Shown here: piece by piece, positions 48,560 through 59,080 of the stretch
Numbering within the stretch: the first letter of the stretch is position 1
Layout of the letters: every line of letters begins with the position of its first letter
Source: Dirofilaria immitis
Taxonomy: Eukaryota; Nematoda; Chromadorea; Rhabditida; Onchocercidae
Reading direction: 5' to 3'
NCBI GenBank assembly: GCA_024305405.1
Contig: JAKNDB010000026.1
Span: 124,001 to 188,000 of the forward strand
DNA length: 64,000 nucleotides
Program-made: the position numbers and the translations under genes
The notes under the pieces: model-generated
What the model was told of the DNA's origin: nothing
The model's database searches: none
What the model saw: only the letters and a program-made list of their open reading frames with translations

Positions 48560-49600
48560 TTTAAATCTTATTTTGACAATTCATTTTGAGAAATATCTGG
48601 GTCCTACCGGTGGTTTTCTTAGCCAATGCAGAACACTGTTCTTCCATAAGTATACCTTTTCCATACCAATTACTTAATGAATTCCAGCAATCTTACCCTT
48701 GTCCTAACGGTGACTAACTCCATTCAACGAATTCTGGCGGATTGGCTCCTATTTTCTTATTTTTGAACCAACCTTGTCTTCCCGTGGTTTGCATGGCAAT
48801 TTATTGCTTCTGCGTGCATATAGTGCTAGTTCCATAGCTCTTTCGGATATATCCATAAAACATGTATCTGGAGCGGTACATCGAGATATATGATATCTTG
48901 TTCGTTAAATGTCTTTTCTAGCTCCAACCCATCTTATTTCTTCAGATTCTAGTTTCTCATCCCAAGACGTACCTTTCCTTCATAAATCTTGAACCAATAT
49001 GAGCATGATTGGACACAATAATCCTCATGGAACGTAAATAGCATAGAACCGTAATATTTGGCGTTTGGTCTGGAGGCCTCCTTCTGGGATCTTCCAGTTT
49101 CGTGTATGATGTTTGTTATTATTCCATTCGATCCTAACAATTTTAATCCTGTCTTCCTTGCCAATTCTTGTTCATGGTCCGCATTAGTTTCATGATTTGT
49201 ATTCTTTCATGCATATTTTGGTTTTCTTAAAGAGTTCATTTGTTTCTTTCCTTACTTTTCTCGTACTTCTTAACTCACTTTTTGAGGTTAGTACAAGTTA
49301 TCATTATGAAGATTCTTGCAATTTCCATTGATAATTTTGAGTTTTCTTTACTCAGCAGATATCTAATCATAGTGGCCAACAGAAAAGGCGATAATATTGC
49401 ATCGAAAGGAACTCTTGCGAAGCGAAAAAAAAACTAGGTTTTAAAATCGCCTCCTTCGATTCATCTTCAGCCATAAAAGCTAGTGACAGCTCTGTCTTCC
49501 CGTTTTAAGCTGACTAGCAAAAATGCTTTCTTCACATCATCTATCATCAGATAACGTCCTTGCCTGACTGTAAAGGATTATTGAATACACTTGAATGTTC
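48560..49600 (-). pseudogene. BEL/Pao reverse transcriptase and RNase H, broken
   Basis: The minus strand reads GRYLMIDDVKKAFLLVSLKR near 49.56-49.50 kb (RT motif A, usually LADIEKAFLQI). Next come RVPFDAILSPFLLATMIRYL (49.4 kb), RQILRFYAIYVP (49.05 kb), a SWDEKLESEEIRW block (48.95 kb), DTCFMDISERAMELALY (48.87 kb, RNase H) and SVLHWLRKPPVGPRYFS (48.62 kb). Stops and frame changes break the chain repeatedly. Confidence 0.85.
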
Positions 49601-49849
49601 TTCACATTTCCAACTATCGTTTGTATTCCGAAAGTTATCTTTCGGCTTTCATATTTCCTTATGCCCACCATTTCATTGCTTGAAGATGTTTGCTTCAATT
49701 TTATTAACATTTCCAAGCTTGGAGATGTTTGTTTTAATTTTAATTTGTTTGCTACTGATCCCGTGAATAGTTATAGTCAACAAAAAATTAATGCTTTTGC
49801 TTTTTTCAAGTTAATTTGGATTGATTAATCTTACTTCTTTGAACATCAT

Positions 49850-51383
49850 ATACGTTTCTCGAATGTGATTATCCGCAACCGTAGCCGCCATTGTCACTGG
49901 GCTTCCGTTTGCTCCTTCATCATTCTTGTAATTCTTAAATTACTTCATTCGGTGTTTGTTACATAAAGCACTATTGTAGTTCGATCCACAATAAAAACAT
50001 TTTAATTCCTTGGCTGAAGTGCGAATAGTCTTTCTTCAAATATAATTATTTTTAAGCAACGCTTGCATGCTAATCTAATTTGGAAAAAATGAAATATTTT
50101 AGCTGAACTATAAGAGCTTTACATTGAAGTTAAAACAGCTATTGATTTAAAAAGTGCAAAAAATGGACGCATAATCAAGTAAAGAGTTTTTGGTTTGATC
50201 TTTAAGCATTAGCATTATTACTCTGCATTTCTCAAAAGCTACTAAACTTCGTAATCTTCTGTTTTTAATTTAGCCAGAGCAAAAATTAAACTTACAACGA
50301 TTAGTTCAGAATATTAAAGGCAAAATATTTAATAACGTATGACATACTTCCGAATTATACGAATTCCAATTATGAGACACTAATGACGATATTAGACAAT
50401 ATAAATATATCCTGAAATCTTGCACGACAGTGGAAGATTTACAGACATAAGATTAATTCAGCTGCTGATTATACCATAAATTGACCTTACACTTTAATAA
50501 CTAAAAAATCTAACTGGTCGACTAAAATTAGAAAAAAAAACTAATTTCATTAGTACATGAAAAGTTTTGTAGGTATTTAAAAGAAAAAAATCGTTTAAAA
50601 CTACACAAAAATCATTTAAATAAGGATCAGAAATCGAAGAAACATCTATCATTTTGACTCATATAAATATCTGCAATAAGGATGAAAATACATCAACCAT
50701 TGATGAAATTCTTATCGTTTCCTTAAAAATATTTATTAACACCTCATATTTTCGTATTTTAAATTCATTACGAGAAACATATGCATCAAAATTGCAAGCA
50801 ATAAAGCATATCGAAATTGCTGCAACCAAGGAACTTGACATTCAACATTAGATTAGCAGATCGTAGTTATTTGAAAGGCCAATATATTGTTGTATCATTG
50901 TTTATCTTTTCACTTGTTCATTTATATAGCAATTAATTATCGTATATCCTGATTGAACACAATTCAGGCAAGCATTATTTTCTTTTAGACTAAGAATTCA
51001 CTATCCAGTGATTCTTATTATAAAAATGCGAGGTCTTTACTTATCTTCTTCGTATTAACTGTTATTTTATAGTTATATGTTTGCGGAGTCATTATTGTTA
51101 GGAGCCGAAGTTTCTTTTGAAAAATAGTCGTGGAATTAATTTTAGTTTTAGTTACCGTTTCCTGCTTGATTATTTCGAAAGACTGACTTCTTGTAACTTT
51201 TTCATTTTTTCGAATCAGTTTCGTTAAAAATTGTCATAGTTTAGCTACTGATCATATTTCTTATTCTTCCTTTTGTTGATATGTTTTTTCCCGAATCCAA
51301 ACGAGCAGCTTTTTTCAATGATAATTTCAACGCTTTATTGTTCAAGATTCTCGCCCATTGCTTAAAGTTGATGAAATATTCTT
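49850..51383. other. Interior of the minus-strand BEL remnant, no motif recognised
   Basis: This stretch lies between the gag and reverse transcriptase matches, where protease and the gag C terminus would be. Small frames at 50654-50851 (+) and 50659-50841 (-) are shadows of each other with no family match. Confidence 0.5.
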
Positions 51384-51655
51384 TCAAATACTTTCCACTG
51401 CTACATTCCATTCTCGGTTATCTTTCTTGATGAAATGTAAGTAAGTTATTGTAGAGCGATTATTTAATGATGCACCATAATTTTCTGGGTTATATCCATA
51501 ACTCCTAATGACCAATAATACATCTTCATTTAAACATGCGATTAAATAATTTAATTTTTGAATACTTGGCATATTTTGTAAATGGAGTGCGGCTTCGAAA
51601 CTACTCTAGAATCTTCCCCAATTTTTTTTTTTAATTTTGGATTTCCACTGAAAAT
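51384..51655 (-). pseudogene. BEL/Pao gag fragment
   Basis: The minus strand shows a W-x-x-F start, then SSFEAALHLQNMPSIQKLNY followed by LIACLNEDVLLVIRSYGY and NPENYGASL. This is the conserved gag segment of BEL elements (FWDSFESAVH...IEKFNYLxSxLxGxA...GYxxxxENY). An in-frame stop lies just upstream and the chain ends at 51384. Confidence 0.82.
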
Positions 51656-52127
51656 AGAGAATGATAGTTGAAGTTAAATGTTGGACAGCAAGTTATTTGA
51701 GTTGGTTGCTCCTTTATTTCGCTTTGTTTAATCCGTTGTATTACTAACTCTGAATCATTCATATTATATATATATATTTAACATTATAATAACTTTCCTC
51801 CTCCATTTATTAAATTTAAAATACCTCTTTATCCTCGACCATTTAGGCGTACTTTTCTTCCTCTCGTTTCTTCATTGTTGGAACTTTTAAATATGTTGAA
51901 TCTAATTGGTGTTAATGGTTTCAAGTGTTCCAAAATGCAACTCAAAAGCATTGTTTTATTTTTTTATTGAAATGTGAAAATGTCAAAATCCTTTTTTTAC
52001 AACAATTAACGAATTAATGCTAATTTACTTGCTAGATACATTCATTATTTTATTATAAAAATTAACTGATGAGTTGATCTAGTTGATACACTTGCTATAT
52101 TTGATTTTATTCAGGATTAATGGTCAT

Positions 52128-52193
52128 TTCTTCACTGTTTTCTTCACCGCCTGTCATCTTCTTTTTCTTCACTGTTTTCTTCACCGCCTGTCA
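52128..52193. repeat. 37-bp tandem duplication next to the NVL exon copy
   Basis: TTCTTCACTGTTTTCTTCAC followed by CGCCTGTCA occurs twice, starting at 52128 and 52165. It abuts the inverted fragment that begins the NVL exon copy. Confidence 0.9.
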
Positions 52194-52415
52194 ACTATCT
52201 ATTGTTCAAGTGTTTTGAACTGCTTTCGCTTTCGTTCTACACTTGATGACATATTAGTAGATTCATTAGTTAGATCGATTACGCCATCTCCCATGTTATC
52301 AATCTTTATCTTCCCGAGTCCAATTTCCACTGACTTCAAAAAATCGCGAGATTTTCGTCGTCATATTCTCTAAATTAAGAACCATTCTGCAATAATGAAA
52401 GCAGTTCAAAACATT
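52193..52415 (-). pseudogene. Rearranged partial copy of NVL exon 3
   Basis: 52222-52415 repeats 44965-45157 (exon 3 less its last four bases, plus the 3' end of intron 2) with only a one-base deletion in the exon and a few changes at the far end. Immediately on its left, 52193-52222 is the reverse complement of intron-2 bases 45146-45175 with one mismatch. The copy lacks neighbouring exons and a splice donor, and the deletion shifts its frame, so it cannot encode NVL. Confidence 0.92.
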
Positions 52416-52505
52416 TCGAACGCAACGAGAAAACTAGTAAAAATACAAACAATGAATGCTATTCTTGATTTTCTTTTGAGAGAAGAATTGTGTCATCGAT
52501 TAAAG

Positions 52506-52720
52506 CGGAAAATTTATTAATATTTAATTATTATCGTTAAAGCAAATAATTTATCACTTGCTATTACTTGTGGAATGCGTGATAGAAATATGGCTGCAAA
52601 AATTGATAACATAAAAGTTAAAAACGGAAAATTTACAAATATTTAATTTTCATAGTAGAGCAATAATTTATTCACATATTGTTACTTGTGTGATGCATGA
52701 TATTAATATGGCTGCCAAAA
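52506..52720. repeat. Diverged ~119-bp tandem duplication
   Basis: 52506-52600 and 52625-52720 both run from CGGAAAATTTA through AATATTTAAT and TTACTTGTG to ATATGGCTGC, with many differences between. An older duplication than the others here. Confidence 0.8.
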
Positions 52721-53755
52721 AGTAATGAAACGGCAGCATACTTATTTGCAAGTGCAGAATTGTAGAAAAATATTTGAAAATTATTTCGAAAAGTGTATAA
52801 ATCAAAGGGAATGAATTATAAGTAATGAAGCTATACTGATTGGAGAATTATTTGGAGACTGATCCCTATCAGTATGCAGTCTCTGATCAAATAAATCGCA
52901 GAGCTTTTCATCATAATTATGCGAGCTTTTTTTGTCTAAATATGGTGATTAAAAAGGATTCATCGGGAAAAAGTAAGTTTGAAAAACTTGGTAATCTGAA
53001 TACTTAAATATTTTGTGGAATAATAATAAATTTTTCATGGTCTCATCTGAAAATCATAGATTTATGCAAATTTATGCAAATATCATGATTGCTTCTGTAA
53101 CTTCGATGTAACCAGCAACAGAATAAAATATTGATTTTTTAATTCCTTTCTTTCTAAAAAATTGAAAAATCGTTTTTGGAAATTGATAAAAGATATGCTG
53201 TTGTAAAGATATTGAAAACTATCGCTCGCCTTTTGTATTGGTCATTTTGGTTTCGAAATAATTATTTCGATTACTACATTTTATTCATTAATCATACATT
53301 ACATATGTGGCAAATTGAAATATCGTATTAAGTTGCATTGAAAACATACATCTTCTTTCCATAAATGATGTACATTTTCTATTATTACAAAGTAAATTTT
53401 ACATGAATTTTTTATTTAATCTTTTATTTCATTTTTTTATTAATTTTTTAGTCATCGTTTTAGAGCAAATGTAAATTCAAAAACATCGCTGGTTATCATT
53501 GATCAATTTATTATCATCCATCAAAGCAAATATTAAAATAAAATATTTTCATATAATATTAGAAAATATTGATCAAAAATCAATAAGATTATTGTAATGC
53601 TTGGATTATTTACAATTTATTTCAAATACCGGTAAAAATCAATAATGTTACAGTAATAGTTAGATTATTTATAATTTTGCCGTCATTATCTATTATTTCT
53701 TCATGGAAATATCTATTATTTCTTCATGGAACAATTTTAATTTTACAATTTTAAT
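52721..53755. other. No gene seen
   Basis: AT-rich sequence between the NVL exon copy and the plus-strand BEL remnant. No motif or repeat of note. Confidence 0.5.
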
Positions 53756-53974
53756 TTAATTTCTAGAAATTACTAAATAGTAGCCTGGAGTATTATTTTC
53801 ATATATCTTCAGTTCATCCAGTGAGATAACATTTTCGAATTGTTGCTTGATGATATCGACATTGATAATTTTCTTCGAAGGACGAAAAATATATATATGA
53901 TGAACATAACCTTGATTGTTTTTTCTTATTATTGCAACTGTTGTCAAAAGTTCTTGATACAGTTTCTGTTTCAT
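53756..53974 (-). CDS. Possible small hypothetical protein (72 residues)
   Basis: One minus-strand frame opens at ATG 53974 and runs to a TAA at 53756-53758. Unlike most short frames here its composition is mixed, with stretches such as NNQGYVHHIYIFRPSKK and NNTPGYYLVISRN. TTTCTCCTTTAG lies about 20 bases upstream of the ATG and could serve as a trans-splice acceptor. No family was recognised, and no second exon could be linked. It lies between two BEL remnants, so it may be transposon-derived or chance. Confidence 0.25.
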   Translation of the reverse strand: MKQKLYQELLTTVAIIRKNNQGYVHHIYIFRPSKKIINVDIIKQQFENVISLDELKIYENNTPGYYLVISRN

Positions 53975-54284
53975 TGATTGCTTGAAATATTATCTAAAGG
54001 AGAAAACAAAAATTTGAAAACGCAAACTAAAATAGAATCTTAAAAATGTGCACTCTAAGCAAATTCAAGATACATAATCAATAATTCAAAGTTACCGAAA
54101 TTACTTGTAGTGAAGAATTCTTCCTTGGGCGTTGCAACAAGGCACATAGAGTTGCAAAAAACGGGTCCCGAAGAAAACCGCTAATAACAAATCCGTTAAA
54201 ATTCCACGATTAAAATTGCTGGCAATAGCAATAGGAACAAGAATGACAGAACTTTTAAGACAAGAAAGTTCAATAGAGAATGCT

Positions 54285-54530
54285 TATCTGTGGATCAATA
54301 GCGCCTATACAATACACTGGATAAAGAAACCTCCTATAAAATCTAGATATATTACAATAGAATAGCTGAAATAAAAGGAGTCAAAGGACAACTAACAATC
54401 CTGCTGATTTAGCTTCTAGAGAGGCGTTATCAAAGGTCCTGAAAGATAGTTCGCTATGATGGAATGATCCAAGTCGGATGGTACATCCATTAGAAACATG
54501 GCCAAGACAAGAAATAAAAAAGTTCAAGAA
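54285..54530 (+). pseudogene. BEL/Pao RNase H region, broken
   Basis: WINSAYTIHWIKKPPIKSRY is followed by NRIAEIKGVK and then, after frame changes, NPADLASREALSKVLKDSSL and NDPSRMVHPLETWP. These fit the W-x-DS...LxWI, NRVxEI, NPADxASR and LWWNGPxWL blocks of BEL RNase H. Confidence 0.82.
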
Positions 54531-54939
54531 AAAATTTGTATGACTTTGGGATTAATGATCTGTACGGAAATAATATCGACGACTAAGGCATCAGTTATGG
54601 ATGTAGAACGATTTTCGTCATTAACAGAAATTAGTCCGTACCATCTTATTTGTTTTTGAAATTTATGGCAAAAGTATCTGAAGGAAAATTAAAGGCCTAA
54701 CTGAGTTTATAAAAGATGGGAAATTTACCTTTAGTGGCGAAGAAATTGGTAGTGAGAATCGCTCAATCCGAAGTATCTCAAAAAGTCATGGAAAAATTAG
54801 TACGTGATACAGATGGATCTGGAGAAGTTTGGGAAGAATTCGATGGTCTCGATCAAAATTTATATCACGTATTTCATATGTAGAGGAAGAATTGCGGATA
54901 TGATTGTTAAGCAGCATCACTCACGAAAAGATGTTTTAC

Positions 54940-55480
54940 TTCTTCGCCAATTTAACTTAGGTCAAAATTTGCCAAACATATTCGATACTTCATGGAAGAG
55001 CATACGTCAAAACCATTCTTAGGAAACTCTGTAAAGGATGTAAACTCTATAAAAGATATAAAAGAATGCTATAGCATTTGAACAACCAGAATTTTCATCT
55101 TATCAACTAGAAAGGATGATCATGAGCAGACCCTTTCAGAAAATCGAGATAGACTTTTTGGTCTCGTGTAGGCGAAGGACAACAGAACGCTGTCAAAATG
55201 CTGGGCGGTTCTTTTCACATGAGCCATTCATATGGAAGTCATGAAAAACATGTCTGTTGAGACTATTATGCAAGCGTTCAGAAGATATGTTAGCCGAAGA
55301 GTACGTCCAGAGTTTCAAGAGAATAGCATTCAAAAACAAAAACCAGTGAAGTAGAATTCATTTACCCTGGGAGCTCCATGGCAAGGAGGTGTATGCAAAA
55401 GAATGGCTAGAGTTGTAAAGAGAACATTACAGAGAACATTGGAGAAGAACCTTTTGGAAGAAAAAACGAATTCACGACAA
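54940..55480 (+). pseudogene. BEL/Pao integrase region, broken
   Basis: Blocks in order are KLCKGCKLYKRYKRM (a CxxC zinc half-site, 55.02-55.07 kb), RPFQKIEIDFL (55.13 kb), AIHMEVMKNMSVETIMQAFR followed by RYVSRRVRPEF (55.22-55.31 kb) and GAPWQGGVCKRMARVVKRTL (55.37-55.43 kb). The region where the second catalytic Asp should lie is deleted between the last two blocks. Confidence 0.85.
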
Positions 55481-55789
55481 TGATAAATGAGACTGAATTA
55501 TTGGTTAATGAAAGGTCTTTGGTAGAATATGAGAGGAATGGAGAGCGAATATTATGTCCAGAGAATTTTTATGGCCTGGTTATAATAATGTAAAGAATTC
55601 ATCGAAATATGGGAACAATTTATGTGTGAATGACGAACCGAATGCATCTATGATACAAAATCACTGGAATTAGCAAGAATTAATTAATCGCTATCAAAAT
55701 ATCCGGAGAAAGTTATAACGTTTGTGGAAAATATTTGGAAAAATTAAGGAAAAGAACACGAAAGATGCATAAAGATCCTTACAGCTGCG

Positions 55790-55990
55790 TATGAAGAAAG
55801 GCAATCAATGGCGAATCAATATTATTAAAAGGAGAAGGTCCTAGAAAATCCTGGAAAATGGGTCGAATAAAAAGCTAACCAAGGTAAAAGACGAACATTA
55901 TCGATCTGCTGTCGTGAAGATGTCGAATGGCAATTGGTTGATTAGTGATGTAAGACATCTTATTTCCTTTAGAGATTTCTAGATCTGAAA
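55790..55990 (+). pseudogene. BEL/Pao C-terminal domain (DUF5641-like)
   Basis: The frame reads LLKGEGPRKSWKMGRIKKLT, then KVKDEHYRSAVVKMSNGNWL and DVRHLISF. This matches the chromo-like end of BEL polyproteins (VLL..D..PR..W.LGRV...DG..R.V.V....G.L.RPV..L.PLE). Confidence 0.8.
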
Positions 55991-56040
55991 ACCTTACCTA
56001 GAAATACTTCTCACTTCCCGAATGTCCCTGAGATCGTAAG

Positions 56041-56775
56041 GAAAACTAGAAAATCAAAGAATTCAATGCTTCCTTTGTGTTGGATTTCACATATGGATTT
56101 CACATAAATGAGTTTATATTATATGTGCCTATATACCGTATAATGTAAGATGTAAGATAAAATATTAGTCCGCCCTTGTCTATGAGCTTTATTTCCCACA
56201 CGCTAACAAAGCATCATTCCTCATACTCCACCCCACGAAAGTAGAGGGTCCGGATCATTAAACCCATTATATAGGGCGTGCCATTCGACAAGATCGGTTG
56301 GATGCACCAAGTCGAGCGTTTTTAAAAGGAAACTAAAAGTTTCTTTTTTTTCTTCTTGAACGATGTCGTCATTAAACTTGTCTTACTGATATCATTGAAA
56401 TTGTATGATTGGTTGTAATTGCTGCGTTCGTTGATGTATTTTTAAGTTAACCGTAACAAGGTTTAATTACCGAAGTTCGAGGTTCATTCCAAGTGAGAGA
56501 AATAAGAAATTGAAGAAATCTATGGATATCGAGGAGAAAAAAATCAGCCACGTCAAAGGGAGCTTTCCTTTATTATCTTCTATACATTCATATTTCTTTT
56601 TTCATCTTCATTTTCATATTTTGTTATAAGCTGTCTTGAATTGACATATCCTTAAGTCGTTGTTTCGAATCCGGTTGGTTGGAATAAATTTGTCGCCGAT
56701 CTTCTTTAACCGTGACAAAAATTGACGGTTGTTTCTCCTTTTTAATGATATTACTTCAAATTTGAATAATTAAAC
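56041..56775 (+). other. Candidate 3' LTR/flank of the plus-strand BEL remnant
   Basis: Directly after the polyprotein end, GC content rises and a TATATAGGG box lies near 56270, as expected of an LTR promoter. TGTAAGATG near 56143 and AACCGTAACA ending near 56458, or AACCGTGACA ending near 56717, are candidate TGT...ACA ends. No second copy was found in the window, so the LTR call is unconfirmed. Confidence 0.35.
56460..56481 (+). other. SL1-like sequence
   Basis: These 22 bases match the nematode SL1 spliced leader at 20 positions; positions 13 (C to G) and 19 (T to C) differ. As in an SL RNA gene the next bases are GT, but the following sequence shows no convincing SL RNA stem-loops or Sm site. 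See also 47317-47338 and its inverted copy. Confidence 0.5.
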
Positions 56776-57156
56776 ATGATAAATTTGATAATACATCAAT
56801 GAATATAATATTCACAAGATTTATAATAGAAATTCAATGATATCAATCAGATAATCTTAATGACGACAACATAACTAAAAAAATTTAAAAACGCTCGATG
56901 AAGATATCCAACCACCTCGCTGAAGCACATTCTTCATAACGGCTTTGGTGCTCCGTACTCTCATGCGTAGGCGAAGGTACAGTTCTGCGACTACAAGAGA
57001 AAGCGCCTTTGTTAACGTGTGAGAATCTTTGTTAGAGCTCATTGTCACAACTAGGCGGATAATTTTAGATTACATTAAACAGTAAATCCGCACATGCGAT
57101 ATATGCCCAGCAATAATAGTTAAGAACAAGGAATTATTAATTCCCTTGTTCTCTCG
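56776..57156 (+). repeat. ~380-bp LTR-like direct repeat, copy 2
   Basis: Partner of 46878-47246, same orientation, 9.9 kb away. It carries 14-15 extra bases (GAAATTCAATGATAT) near its start; from about 56880 to the end it is virtually identical to copy 1. Confidence 0.85.
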
Positions 57157-58232
57157 ACTTTAGCGACAAGCTGCATATGGAATAATGTTGAACAAAATTG
57201 AAATGAAATATGTGATTCGGATTTATGGCGATGTTCGGAAAGAGATGACATGGCTGTTCAAAGATCTCTCTTATGCAGTAAGGACTTTTATCGATTATTT
57301 TAATTAGTAAGAAATTTTAACTTTAAATTAGAATGATTAGGTTGATGATTAGTTTTGAAATAAGAACCGAAATTTGTTTTCCTTCGTTCAGTTTTCTTTA
57401 CGTTAGCTTGCTTCAGATTTCCTGATAATCCGAATGAATTGTCAAAAATTTTATCAATAAACCTAGTTTCTGAGCAAGTATATAAGAGATAAATTCCATA
57501 TTTTGTTTTTTTTTCGGTGGACAACATTAATTGGAAGTGAAAATCAGTGTTTTTCAACCCAATATTTATCCAGATTTTTCCTCTAAAGAATTAAAAATAC
57601 ACTATTTTTTGACGATGGAAATAATGTTTAAACGGAATGATTTCATTATAATAAAGTGATAAGCATACAAAAATCAGCAATTTCTCATTAAAATAATGGT
57701 GAGAGAAAAGAAGTAGTACAAATCAATTTATATAAGAGGTAGTACAAATTAATTTATATAAAATTTAATTGAAAATATCGAAGTACTAGAATACAATTAT
57801 ATTGGATTTTTCATGTTCTTTATTCTTTTTATTATATTCTTCCTTCTTTTTGCGACATTATTGGGGAGATATAATATGACCGTTTTATGTACAATATAAT
57901 TTCAACCGAAAAATAAGTAGCAATGTGAACATGTATTATAACAGATCAGAAAGTAACTATCCATAATTAAATTTCATTTTCAATAATCGTTTATTTCAAT
58001 CATTTTGCTATCATTATGGTTAAACTGACGAAGCTAATCAAGATTGGAGAATACAACATAAATTTTGTTTATATGAAATATATTTCAATCAAACAATAAA
58101 TGATAAGGAACTATTTTGAAAGCGACAAATAATACAAGAAAGAGAAATAGGAAAAAGAGAGGAAGTAAAAGTAATAAAAACTAAACATTAATAAATCCAT
58201 TAGATTGCTTGCTACTGCCGTTTTGTTAAATT
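57157..58232. other. No convincing gene; short duplication near 57710-57765
   Basis: An 85-codon minus-strand frame (57300-57557) has mixed composition but no family match or clear splice context. AGTAGTACAAATCAATTTAT occurs twice in slightly different form near 57711 and 57740. Confidence 0.45.
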
Positions 58233-59033
58233 TTAATTTCCATTCCGCTGCATATTTTGATTCGTTTGTTCATTTAAATTATTCGCTGCTGTAGTAATTG
58301 GTGCTGCGATGCTCTGTAATATATATATATATATATATATAGAAAGACTTATCTATCCGACATATGTATATTCCATATACACATACTTATATATGATATA
58401 TGCCCATATCATAGAAAACAATTTTTTTATGGGAATAAATATGCATTTTTATCCGTAACAAATGCAATATGTCTTGATTAATAACAATGTTTAAAATTAT
58501 AACACAAATTAACGGAATATTAAGAAGACCTACCTGCCGAACTATTGTATTAGCCGCCATAGTACTATAATAAGGTGACATGAGATTACAACCAATTGGC
58601 ATGGAAGTACCATATCCGATCTGTTGCATATTTTGATTCAGTTGATAAATAAAACCACCCGATGTAGTAGTGATCGTTGTTGCTGTACCTGGCATACTCT
58701 AAAATGTATGCATATATATATTTATATATCTAAATTCAAGAAATAGTGTACTCTTTCTGTATTTTTTTAGTTTTCTTCAACTGAATGAACTACGGCTTTT
58801 TGATTATAGAAGTCACAGTATGTTAAGAATTATAATAATATATAAAATGTATAATAAAAATGTAATAATAGAAAGACTTACCTGTCCAAATGGTGTATGA
58901 ACCGACATAGTATTATAATAAGATGACAAAGGCATGGAAGTACCATATCTATTCGGTTGCATATTTTGATTCATTTGATAAATAAAACCATCTGACGCAG
59001 TTGAGATCGTTGTTGCGGTGCCTGGCATACTCT

Positions 59034-59080
<47 letters not shown>

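Larger units (their letters stand above)
47400..51700 (-). mobile_element. BEL/Pao LTR retrotransposon remnant, minus strand
   Basis: Reading down the minus strand, the order is gag (51.65-51.38 kb), reverse transcriptase (49.6-48.95 kb), RNase H (48.9-48.55 kb) and integrase (47.85-47.45 kb), the BEL/Pao order. Frames are broken many times by stops and indels, so it is dead. The 50.0-51.3 kb part, where protease should lie, gave no recognisable motif. A 3' LTR would be expected just below 47.4 kb; the 46878-47246 repeat is in the right place, but its partner is not at the matching 5' position. Confidence 0.88.
54170..56040 (+). mobile_element. BEL/Pao LTR retrotransposon remnant, plus strand (3' half)
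   Basis: The order is RNase H (54.29-54.5 kb), zinc-binding and integrase core (54.9-55.5 kb) and the BEL C-terminal domain (55.8-55.99 kb). Gag and reverse transcriptase were not found upstream. Frames are broken by several indels and stops. It runs opposite to the 47.4-51.7 kb remnant and is not an inverted copy of it at the sequence level; the two differ clearly in protein sequence, so they are separate elements. Confidence 0.87.

Noticed and set aside
52083..52373. 96-codon plus-strand frame
   Set aside because: Shadow of the duplicated NVL exon 3, which codes on the minus strand, plus the neighbouring 37-bp tandem repeat.
56476..56490. tRNA gene suggested by GTTCGAGGTTCATTCC (B-box-like)
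   Set aside because: No matching A box or cloverleaf could be formed upstream; no tRNA gene was convincing anywhere in the window.
56460..56540. Functional SL1 RNA gene
   Set aside because: The 22-base leader is 20/22, but the following sequence lacks convincing SL RNA body similarity and a recognisable Sm site. Kept only as an SL1-like sequence.
57300..57557. 85-codon minus-strand frame beside the second LTR-like repeat
   Set aside because: No family match, no clear acceptor before the ATG and no linked exon; could not be told from chance.
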